The translations under genes were made by a program, and so were the position numbers. A stretch of DNA of 40,157 bases from Pseudomonas putida (GTDB lineage Bacteria > Pseudomonadota > Gammaproteobacteria > Pseudomonadales > Pseudomonadaceae), in contig NZ_JANHKS010000049.1 of NCBI RefSeq assembly GCF_028682175.1, positions 1-40,157 of the forward strand, written 5' to 3'. Under the pieces are notes generated by a model. It searched no databases. It was not told the origin of the DNA and saw only the letters and a program-made list of their open reading frames with translations. Below, one piece after another: positions 16,697 to 23,364 of the stretch. The stretch's first letter is position 1. Each line of letters starts with the position of its first letter.

Positions 16697-17827
16697 ATGT
16701 CTGATTCAGCCTTTTCCAATCCAGAAAAGAAACGCGTCATTGTCGGCATGTCCGGCGGCGTGGATTCTTCGGTCTCCGCCCTTCTGCTCATGGAGCAGGG
16801 GTATCAGGTGGAAGGCCTGTTCATGAAGAACTGGGAAGAAGACGACGGAACGGAATACTGCACCGCCATGGACGACCTCGCGGACGCCCAGGCCGTGTGC
16901 GACAGGATCGGTATCAAGCTGCACACGGTGAACTTCGCCGCCGAATACTGGGACAACGTCTTCGAGCACTTCCTCGAAGAGTACAAGGCCGGTCGCACGC
17001 CGAACCCGGACATCCTGTGCAACCGCGAAATCAAGTTCAAGGCCTTCCTGGACTACGCCTTCATGCTGGGCGCAGACCTGATCGCCACCGGCCACTACGT
17101 GCGCCGCCGCGACATCGACGGCCGCACCGAGCTGCTCAAGGGCCTGGACCCGAACAAGGACCAGAGCTACTTCCTGCACGCCGTAGCCGGTGAGCAGATC
17201 GCCAAGACCCTGTTCCCGGTCGGCGAGCTGGAAAAACCGCAGGTGCGCGAAATTGCCGAGAAATACCAGTTGGCGACCGCCAAGAAGAAGGATTCCACCG
17301 GGATCTGCTTTATCGGCGAGCGCCGCTTCACCGATTTCCTCAAGCAGTACCTGCCTGCCCAGCCCGGCGAGATCAAGACCACCGAAGGCGAAAGCATCGG
17401 CCGCCACGCGGGCCTGATGTACCACACCATCGGCCAGCGTCAGGGCCTGGGGATCGGCGGCCTGAAAGATGCCGGCGACGAGCCGTGGTACGTGCTGGAA
17501 AAAGACCTGGCAAATAACGAGTTGATCGTCGGCCAGGGCAACGAGCACCCTTGGCTGTTCTCCCGCGCCTTGCTGGCCTCGGAAATCTGGTGGGTCAACC
17601 CAATCGACCTGAGTACCCCGCGCAAGCTGACCGCCAAGGTTCGCTACCGCCAGGGCGACCAGACCTGCACCCTGGAGCGCACCGAAACCGGCTACCGCGC
17701 CATCTTCGACGAGCCGCAACGCGCTGTGACGCCGGGCCAGTCGGTGGTGTTCTACGACGGTGAAATCTGCCTGGGCGGCGGCGTCATCGAAACCGCCGAA
17801 CCCTGGCACAGCAAGGACGCTCGTTGA
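16697..17827 (+). CDS. mnmA: tRNA-specific 2-thiouridylase MnmA
   Basis: Adds sulfur to U34 of tRNA-Lys, -Glu and -Gln, using ATP and a persulfide relayed from IscS through the Tus proteins. It has 376 residues. The PP-loop SGGVDSS at 19-25 binds ATP. C108 (DILCNREIKF) and C204 (STGICFIGERRF) are the two catalytic cysteines known from E. coli MnmA (C102 and C199). Its TGA overlaps the hflD ATG by one base, indicating translational coupling. Confidence 0.97.
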   Translation: MSDSAFSNPEKKRVIVGMSGGVDSSVSALLLMEQGYQVEGLFMKNWEEDDGTEYCTAMDDLADAQAVCDRIGIKLHTVNFAAEYWDNVFEHFLEEYKAGRTPNPDILCNREIKFKAFLDYAFMLGADLIATGHYVRRRDIDGRTELLKGLDPNKDQSYFLHAVAGEQIAKTLFPVGELEKPQVREIAEKYQLATAKKKDSTGICFIGERRFTDFLKQYLPAQPGEIKTTEGESIGRHAGLMYHTIGQRQGLGIGGLKDAGDEPWYVLEKDLANNELIVGQGNEHPWLFSRALLASEIWWVNPIDLSTPRKLTAKVRYRQGDQTCTLERTETGYRAIFDEPQRAVTPGQSVVFYDGEICLGGGVIETAEPWHSKDAR

Positions 17828-18447
17828 TGAGCCCGACTCAAGAGCAACTGACCGCCCTGGGCGGTGTGTTTCAGGCCGCCGTGCTGGTGGACCGCATCGC
17901 CAAGACCGGCCAGGCCGGCGAGGCGGCAGTGGGTTGCCTGATCGGCAGCCTGCTGAACATGGACCCCAGGGACACCCTGGACGTGTTCGGCGGCGACGAC
18001 CTGAACCTGCGCGAGGGCTATCGCGCCCTGGCCAGTGCTCTGGAGCGCGACCCCAGCACCCTGCAACGCGAGCCACTGCGTTACGCGCTGGCGATGCTGG
18101 GCCTGGAGCGTCAACTGTCCAAGCGCGATGACATGCTCGAAACCATCGGCAAGCGCCTGCCGCAGATCAAATCCCAGGTCGAGCACTTCGGCATCGTCCA
18201 CGAGAACGTGATCGCCGCCAGCGGCGCGCTGTATCAGGACACCCTGAGCACCCTGCGCCAACGCATCCAGGTGCACGGCGACATGCGCAATCTGCAGCAG
18301 CCGAACAACGCCTCGAAAATCCGCGCCCTGCTGCTGGCCGGGATTCGCTGCGCACGACTTTGGCGACAAGTGGGCGGTCACCGCTGGCAATTGGTCATCA
18401 GCCGTCGCAAGTTATTGAAAGAACTGTATCCGTTGCTCCACGGCTAA
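17827..18447 (+). CDS. hflD: HflD homologue (lysogenisation regulator family)
   Basis: Membrane-peripheral helical protein of the HflD family. In E. coli it binds lambda CII and lowers lysogenisation; its normal cell role is unclear. It has 206 residues from the ATG at 17827, mostly alpha-helical, with the conserved GEAAVGCLIGSLLNMDP near 36-52 and the C-terminal RRKLLKELYPLL. The coupling to mnmA by TGATG and the mnmA-hflD-purB order match E. coli. An in-frame TTG at 17824 is less likely. Confidence 0.9.
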   Translation: MSPTQEQLTALGGVFQAAVLVDRIAKTGQAGEAAVGCLIGSLLNMDPRDTLDVFGGDDLNLREGYRALASALERDPSTLQREPLRYALAMLGLERQLSKRDDMLETIGKRLPQIKSQVEHFGIVHENVIAASGALYQDTLSTLRQRIQVHGDMRNLQQPNNASKIRALLLAGIRCARLWRQVGGHRWQLVISRRKLLKELYPLLHG

Positions 18448-18505
18448 CCGTAGAGCACCGCGCAACCGCGCATTTATCCCTCGCGGGGCGAACCATGGCG
18501 ATCAG

Positions 18506-18539
18506 TCAGCCTCGGCTGATGCGGATTTTCATGTATGAT
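18506..18539 (+). promoter_or_regulatory. Candidate purB promoter with dyad
   Basis: TATGAT (18534-18539) is a good -10, 40 nt before the purB ATG. The palindrome TCAGCC-TC-GGCTGA (18506-18519) lies over the -35 area, which is otherwise poor, and could be an operator. It does not match the PurR consensus. Confidence 0.4.
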
Positions 18540-18579
18540 ACGCGCCCCTTGTTAAAGCCCGACTGTCCGAGAGCACCCC

Positions 18580-19950
18580 ATGCAGCTTTCTTCGCTCACT
18601 GCGGTTTCCCCTGTAGACGGCCGCTACGCCGGCAAAACCCAGGCCCTGCGCCCTATTTTCAGCGAATACGGCCTGATCCGTTTCCGCGCCCTGGTCGAAG
18701 TTCGCTGGCTCCAGCGCCTCTCGGCCCACCCGCAAATCCCTGAAGTCCCGGCGTTCTCTGCCGAAGCCAACGCCATCCTCAATGCGCTGGCCGATGACTT
18801 CGCCCTGGAACACGCCGAGCGTGTGAAGGAAATCGAGCGCACCACCAACCACGACGTCAAGGCGATCGAATACCTGCTCAAGGAGCAGGCGGCCAAGCTG
18901 CCGGAACTGGCCAAGGTCAGCGAGTTCATCCACTTTGCCTGCACCAGCGAGGACATCAACAACCTGTCCCACGCCCTGATGCTGCGCGAAGGCCGTGACA
19001 CCGTGCTGCTGCCGCTGATGCGCCAGATCGCCGAATCCATCCGTGAGCTGGCGATCCGTTTCGCCGCCGTGCCGATGCTGTCGCGCACCCACGGCCAGCC
19101 GGCTTCGCCGACCACCCTGGGCAAGGAACTGGCCAACGTCGTCTACCGTCTGGAGCGTCAGATCGCTCAGGTCGCCGCCGTTCCGCTGCTGGGCAAGATC
19201 AACGGCGCCGTGGGCAACTACAACGCGCACCTGTCGGCCTACCCGGACATCGACTGGGAAGCCAACGCCCGCGCCTTCATCGAAGACGAGCTGGGCCTGG
19301 GCTTCAACCCGTACACCACGCAGATCGAGCCGCACGACTACATCGCCGAGCTGTTCGACGCGATCGCGCGCTACAACACCATCCTGATCGACTTCGACCG
19401 TGATATCTGGGGCTACATTTCCCTGGGTTACTTCAAGCAGAAGACCGTCGCGGGCGAAATCGGCTCCTCGACCATGCCGCACAAGGTCAACCCGATCGAC
19501 TTCGAAAACTCCGAAGGCAACCTGGGCATCGCCAACGCGCTGTTCCAGCACCTGGCGAGCAAGCTGCCGATCTCCCGCTGGCAGCGTGACCTGACCGACT
19601 CCACCGTACTGCGCAACCTGGGTGTGGGCTTCGCTCACAGCGTGATTGCCTACGAAGCGAGCCTGAAGGGTATCGGCAAGCTGGAGCTGAACGAGCAGAA
19701 GATCGCTGCTGACCTGGACGCCTGCTGGGAAGTCCTGGCCGAGCCGATCCAGACCGTCATGCGCCGCTACGACATCGAAAACCCGTACGAGAAGCTCAAG
19801 GAGCTGACGCGCGGCAAAGGCATCAGCCCTGAAGCGCTGCTGACCTTCATCGATGGCCTGGACATGCCTGCCGAAGCCCGCGCCGAGCTGAAAAAGCTCA
19901 CGCCGGCCAACTACATCGGCAACGCTGTGGCACAAGCCAAGCGCATCTGA
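18580..19950 (+). CDS. purB: Adenylosuccinate lyase
   Basis: Carries out two purine steps, SAICAR to AICAR and adenylosuccinate to AMP, each releasing fumarate. It has 456 residues, the long gammaproteobacterial type. H171 (SRTHGQPASPTTLGKE) is the general acid region, and the fumarase/aspartase superfamily signature SSTMPHKVNP spans 296-305, with S296 the likely catalytic base. The ATG at 18580 lies 132 nt after hflD, with its own candidate promoter between; a strong terminator follows. Confidence 0.97.
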   Translation: MQLSSLTAVSPVDGRYAGKTQALRPIFSEYGLIRFRALVEVRWLQRLSAHPQIPEVPAFSAEANAILNALADDFALEHAERVKEIERTTNHDVKAIEYLLKEQAAKLPELAKVSEFIHFACTSEDINNLSHALMLREGRDTVLLPLMRQIAESIRELAIRFAAVPMLSRTHGQPASPTTLGKELANVVYRLERQIAQVAAVPLLGKINGAVGNYNAHLSAYPDIDWEANARAFIEDELGLGFNPYTTQIEPHDYIAELFDAIARYNTILIDFDRDIWGYISLGYFKQKTVAGEIGSSTMPHKVNPIDFENSEGNLGIANALFQHLASKLPISRWQRDLTDSTVLRNLGVGFAHSVIAYEASLKGIGKLELNEQKIAADLDACWEVLAEPIQTVMRRYDIENPYEKLKELTRGKGISPEALLTFIDGLDMPAEARAELKKLTPANYIGNAVAQAKRI

Positions 19951-19970
19951 TCGAACGGCATATGCTCTGA

Positions 19971-19995
19971 GCGCCCGGCTGAGCCGGGCGTTTTT
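19971..19995 (+). terminator. Rho-independent terminator after purB
   Basis: CGCCCGGC (19972-19979) pairs with GCCGGGCG (19983-19990) around a TGA loop, followed by five Ts. Confidence 0.92.
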
Positions 19996-20034
19996 ATTCC
20001 AGTCTGAAAAACACGCTTTTTCAATAGGTTACAC

Positions 20035-21201
20035 ATGAATCCTGATATTCCTGTTCAGCTGCTTGGCGGCATCACGGCGCGCGAATTCCTGCGTGACTAC
20101 TGGCAGAAGAAACCCCTGCTGATCCGTCAGGCCATCCCGGATTTCGAAAGCCCGATCGACCAGGACGAGCTGGCTGGCCTGGCGCTGGAAGAAGAAGTCG
20201 AGTCGCGCCTGATCCTCGAAAACGGCGTGCGCCCGTGGGAAATGCGTCGCGGCCCGTTCGAGGAAGACGAGTTCAGCAAGCTGCCGGAAACCGAGTGGAC
20301 CCTGCTGGTGCAGGCCGTCGACCAGTTCGTCCCGGAAGTGGCCGAACTGTTGGAGCAATTCCGCTTCCTGCCAAGCTGGCGCATTGATGACGTGATGATC
20401 AGCTACGCAGCCCCCGGCGGCAGCGTCGGCCCGCACTTCGACAACTACGACGTGTTCCTGCTGCAAGGCCACGGCAAGCGCCACTGGAAAATCGGCCAGA
20501 TGTGCGACAGCGACAGCCCGCTGATCGAGCACGCCGACCTGCGCATCCTCGCCGACTTCCAGGGCAGCGACGAGTGGACCCTGGAACCGGGCGACATGCT
20601 CTACCTGCCGCCGCGCCTGGCCCACTGGGGCGTGGCCGTGGACGACTGCCTGACTTACTCGGTCGGCTTCCGCGCACCGAGCGCCGCCGAAGTACTGACC
20701 CACTTCACCGACTTCCTCAGCCAGTTCATGTCTGACGAAGAGCGCTACACCGACGCCGATGCGCAGCCGGTCAGCGACCCGCACCAGATCCAGCGCGACG
20801 CACTGGACCGCCTCAAGGCGCTGCTGGCCGAGCACATGGGCGACGAGCGCCTGCTGCTGACCTGGTTCGGCCAGTTCATGACCGAGCCGCGCTACCCGGA
20901 AATGGTCGCTGGCACCGAACTGGACGACGCCGAACTGCTCGACAGCCTGGAACAGGGCGCGATCCTGATCCGCAACCCGAGCGCACGCCTGGCCTGGTCG
21001 GAAGTCGATGACGATCTGCTGCTGTTCGCCAGCGGTCAGAGCCGCCTGCTGCCGGGTAACCTGCGCGAGCTGTTGAAGCTGATCTGCGCCGCCGACGCAC
21101 TGCATATGGACAATCTGGGCAAGTGGCTGGCCGACGAAGACGGCCGTCATTTGCTCTGTGAGCTGGTCAAACAAGGAAGTCTGGGGTTTGCCGATGAATA
21201 A
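20035..21201 (+). CDS. roxA: Ribosomal protein uL16 (L16) 3-hydroxylase, JmjC/cupin family
   Basis: RoxA/YcfD-type Fe(II)- and 2-oxoglutarate-dependent oxygenase that, in E. coli, hydroxylates an arginine of ribosomal protein L16. It has 388 residues. The JmjC fold shows the iron triad H134, D136 (PHFDNYDVFLLQGHGKRHW) and H197 (RLAHWGV). A dimerisation and winged-helix C-terminal region (about 210-388) follows, as in the family. The ATG at 20035 follows an AGG-containing site, 45 nt after the purB terminator. Its last 8 bases overlap the next gene. Confidence 0.92.
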   Translation: MNPDIPVQLLGGITAREFLRDYWQKKPLLIRQAIPDFESPIDQDELAGLALEEEVESRLILENGVRPWEMRRGPFEEDEFSKLPETEWTLLVQAVDQFVPEVAELLEQFRFLPSWRIDDVMISYAAPGGSVGPHFDNYDVFLLQGHGKRHWKIGQMCDSDSPLIEHADLRILADFQGSDEWTLEPGDMLYLPPRLAHWGVAVDDCLTYSVGFRAPSAAEVLTHFTDFLSQFMSDEERYTDADAQPVSDPHQIQRDALDRLKALLAEHMGDERLLLTWFGQFMTEPRYPEMVAGTELDDAELLDSLEQGAILIRNPSARLAWSEVDDDLLLFASGQSRLLPGNLRELLKLICAADALHMDNLGKWLADEDGRHLLCELVKQGSLGFADE

Positions 21202-21619
21202 GATCCGCGTACGGGTAGCTGACTGGCAGAAGGAGAACGCCGATATCCGGCGTATCCGCGAAGCCGTGTTCATTGCCGAGCAATCGGTACCGCCCGAACT
21301 GGAATGGGACGCCGAAGACGCTGGCGCACTGCATTTTCTGGCACTCGAAGGTGATTATCCGATTGGCACCGCACGACTGCTGCCGGACGGCGAGATCGGC
21401 AGATTGTCGGTGCTCAAGGACTGGCGCGGCCTGAACGTCGGCGATGCGCTGCTCAAGACCGTGATCAGCGAAGCGGAAAACCGCGACCTCAAGGAACAGA
21501 AACTCAGCGCCCAGGTGCACGCCACAGCGTTCTACGAGCGCTTCGGCTTTACCGTGGTCAGCGAAGAGTTCCTCGAAGCCGGCCTGCCTCACGTCGATAT
21601 GGTGCGCACCTCGCGCTAA
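21194..21619 (+). CDS. GNAT-family N-acetyltransferase
   Basis: Predicted acetyl-CoA-dependent acyltransferase of unknown substrate, 141 residues. The core shows the beta-bulge GEIGRLSVLKDWRGLNVGDALL; the RGLNVG segment departs from the usual R/Q-x-x-G-x-G/A by having Asn at the fourth position. A late ATAFYERFGFTVVSEEFLE stretch matches the AxxFYxxxGF of ElaA/YjcF-type members. The ATG at 21194 overlaps the roxA end by 8 bp (GATGAATAA), so it is translationally coupled to the L16 hydroxylase. That link invites, but does not prove, a ribosome- or protein-modifying role. Confidence 0.88.
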   Translation: MNKIRVRVADWQKENADIRRIREAVFIAEQSVPPELEWDAEDAGALHFLALEGDYPIGTARLLPDGEIGRLSVLKDWRGLNVGDALLKTVISEAENRDLKEQKLSAQVHATAFYERFGFTVVSEEFLEAGLPHVDMVRTSR

Positions 21620-21638
21620 GCGGGCGGCCACGCAAGCC

Positions 21639-21757
21639 GAACGCCCCGCCTTCCTCATTCAGCTGGCTATGTTGACAAGCTATGCTGAAACGAGGACGCC
21701 GGGGCGTTCTGCTGTCTGCGATTCAATTTGCCTTTGTCTGGGCCGACAAACTGGCAA
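21639..21757. other. Structured intergenic element (two nested hairpins)
   Basis: The outer stem is GAACGCCCCG (21639-21648) with CGGGGCGTTC (21700-21709). Inside it, TTCAGC (21658-21663) pairs with GCTGAA (21684-21689), extended by CTC/GAG. A second hairpin follows: TTGCC plus TTTGTC (21728-21738) against GACAAA (21745-21750) and GGCAA (21753-21757), with a 2-nt bulge and a 6-nt loop. There is no clear U tract. It could be a termination/processing site for the roxA-GNAT unit or the structured leader of the next gene. Confidence 0.5.
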
Positions 21758-21814
21758 GCCGTTCCCTTAAAAAACCATAATGCCTTGATACGCCCCCTCG
21801 CGGAGATCACAACG

Positions 21815-22603
21815 ATGTCGTTACGTACCCTGCTCGCTTCTGTGCTGTTGGCCTGCAGCCTGTCGGCAGTTGCCGCTACCGAAGTCATCCCCCTCAACTA
21901 CCGCACCAGCGATGACCTGATGCCCACGGTGAAATCCGTGCTCGGCAACGAGGGCACGGTTCAGGCCTATGGCAACAAGCTGATCGTCACTGCCGAGCCC
22001 GGCAAGATCAACGAACTCAAGGACCTGCTGTCGCAACTGGACGTGGCGGCCAGACGCCTGCTGATCAGCGTGGACACCAGTGACAGCAGCACCCAGAGCG
22101 ATTCCGGTTACTCGGTCAACGGCACCGTGCGCTCGCAGAACGGCCGCGTCAGTGCCGACGGACAGACCCGCATCATCAACTACGGCACCGCCAGCCGCGA
22201 CGGTGGCATGCAGCAGGTCCAGGCCAACGAAGGGACTCCGGCGCTGATCCAGGTCGGCCAGAGCATTCCGATCACCAATGTGCAGACCGACTCCTACGGC
22301 TATGCGCAGACCAACACCCAGTATCGCAACGTCACTCGCGGGTTCTACGTGACCGCCAGCGTGACCGGCGACATCGTGCACCTGAACATCAGCACCAACA
22401 ACGACCGCATGAGCCAGCAGCAGGCAGATGCGATCAAGGTGCAGAGCACCGACACACAGGTCAGCGGCCGTTTGGGCGAGTGGATCACCCTGGCGGGCGT
22501 CAGCGACCAGTCCCGCGCCGACGAACACGGCGTCACCCGCCGTTACTCCACCCAGGGCCGTGACGACATGACCTTGCGGGTGAAGGTCGATAGTCTGGAT
22601 TGA
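21815..22603 (+). CDS. Small secretin-like exported protein, function unknown
   Basis: A 262-residue protein from the ATG at 21815 (GCGGAGA ribosome site at 21800-21806), with a signal peptide of about 20 residues. The LLAC at 11-14 loosely resembles a lipobox, so a lipoprotein is possible. Residues about 24-90 look like a secretin N1-type ring domain (EVIPLNYRTSDDLMPTVKSV ... LIVTAEPGKINELKDLLSQLD). The C-terminal third recalls secretin barrel edges (GTPALIQVGQSIPI, LGEWITLAGVSDQ). It is far shorter than pilotin-dependent secretins (500+), has no other secretion genes near it, and lies upstream of aceA, as I recall also for PA2633 in PAO1. A function cannot be assigned. Confidence 0.75.
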   Translation: MSLRTLLASVLLACSLSAVAATEVIPLNYRTSDDLMPTVKSVLGNEGTVQAYGNKLIVTAEPGKINELKDLLSQLDVAARRLLISVDTSDSSTQSDSGYSVNGTVRSQNGRVSADGQTRIINYGTASRDGGMQQVQANEGTPALIQVGQSIPITNVQTDSYGYAQTNTQYRNVTRGFYVTASVTGDIVHLNISTNNDRMSQQQADAIKVQSTDTQVSGRLGEWITLAGVSDQSRADEHGVTRRYSTQGRDDMTLRVKVDSLD

Positions 22604-22630
22604 GCTCCGTAAGCGCAGGCAGAACCAAAT

Positions 22631-22723
22631 CCTGTAGGAGTGAGCTTGCTCGCGATAGCGGTATGTCTGTTAAACACTCTGTGACTGACGGACCGCTATC
22701 GCGAGCAAGCTCACTCCTACAGG
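22631..22723. repeat. REP pair with perfect 32-bp arms
   Basis: Positions 22631-22662 and 22692-22723 are exact reverse complements over 32 bp, separated by 29 nt. The arms begin CCTGTAGGAGTGAGCTTGCT. This is the same family as 9883-9975 with TAGGAG in place of TGGGAG. It starts 28 nt after the stop codon of the secretin-like gene and could also protect or end that transcript. Confidence 0.9.
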
Positions 22724-22757
22724 GTTGCGGTGCCTGGCAACCACTGCGCCTGACACA

Positions 22758-22786
22758 CCGCCGTCGCGGGCAAGCGCGCTCCTACA
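22758..22786. repeat. Diverged single REP copy
   Basis: GTCGCGGGCAAGCGCGCTCC (from 22763) plus TACA is a mutated copy of the right arm of the element just upstream. Confidence 0.7.
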
Positions 22787-22826
22787 ATGCCGTGGTGGAC
22801 GCGGGATTTGAGTACAAACCCCACCC

Positions 22827-22856
22827 CCGTAGCAGCACGGCTTGCCGGCGGGGCGA
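22827..22856. repeat. Half REP of the GTAGCAGCACGGCTTGCCGG family
   Basis: CGTAGCAGCACGGCTTGCCG from 22828 matches the left half of the element at 16088-16157, without its mirror half. Confidence 0.75.
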
Positions 22857-22911
22857 TTTTGTGGGCAACACCAGCCTCCAGATGGCCGCAAAAAGCATCG
22901 AACCCGCCAAT

Positions 22912-22939
22912 TATGTAGTGCTCGAAAACGCACTACATA
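22912..22939. promoter_or_regulatory. Palindromic operator candidate 1 upstream of aceA (RccR-like)
   Basis: TATGTAGTGC (22912-22921) and GCACTACATA (22930-22939) are perfect 10-bp arms with an 8-nt spacer. The core TGTAGT...ACTACA resembles, from memory, the site of the RpiR-family regulator RccR, which controls aceA in Pseudomonas. It lies 425 bp before aceA. Confidence 0.6.
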
Positions 22940-23037
22940 TCCTCCCTTCCCTCGTGACCGCCCAGTGCTACCGCTGACTTGCCCGTACCAGCACCTCCGA
23001 GCCCGAAACTGACTGATGAGTCGTATTAGACAAAAGA

Positions 23038-23063
23038 TGTAGTGCACCGAAAATATCACTACA
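23038..23063. promoter_or_regulatory. Palindromic operator candidate 2 upstream of aceA (RccR-like)
   Basis: TGTAGTG (23038-23044) and CACTACA (23057-23063) have a 12-nt spacer containing CGAAAA, as in the first site. It ends 6 nt before the -35 of the candidate aceA promoter. Confidence 0.6.
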
Positions 23064-23069
23064 AAGTGT

Positions 23070-23098
23070 TTGACGAAGGAAAATCGTCGAGGCATGAT
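23070..23098 (+). promoter_or_regulatory. Candidate sigma70 promoter of aceA
   Basis: TTGACG (23070-23075), exactly 17 nt, then CATGAT (23093-23098). This predicts a start near 23105 and a leader of about 260 nt. It is the best promoter-like pair in this spacer. Confidence 0.5.
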
Positions 23099-23364
23099 GG
23101 CCTCGCTCCCACAAATCGGAGGCTTTGCAGAAAGCCTCAGGATCGTGCTCAAACTCAACCAGATTGAGCAGATTCGCGTCTTTTATGCCCAAAAGGCCGC
23201 GTCATCGCTTCATCACCGTGAACGCGATAAACAACCCAGGCTGTGAACCAATGCTTTCCGATTCTGTGAGCACCCATACGTGCGCCTTCAAGAAACCTTG
23301 AGGCGCTGGCAGAGCAAAGAGCTTCACCTCAAGACTCACAAGACCAAGCGACGAGGTTTACCCC

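Larger units (their letters stand above)
22604..23364. other. 761-bp intergenic region before aceA
   Basis: Holds a REP cluster (22631-22856), two TGTAGTG/CACTACA palindromes (22912-22939 and 23038-23063), a candidate promoter (23070-23098), a partial REP tail CGCTCCCACA (23103-23112), and three leader hairpins: GAGGCTTT/AAAGCCTC (23119-23138), TGCTCAA/TTGAGCA (23146-23170) and GCGCCTTCAAG/CTTGAGGCGC (23282-23306). I see no gene in it. Confidence 0.75.

Noticed and set aside
22631..22856. CRISPR-like cluster of repeats
   Set aside because: The copies are inverted, of two families and irregularly spaced, as REP/BIME elements are; there are no equal spacers or cas genes.
22600..22977. Open frame of 125 codons after the secretin-like gene
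   Set aside because: Runs through the REP cluster and the palindrome; the peptide is translated repeat DNA.
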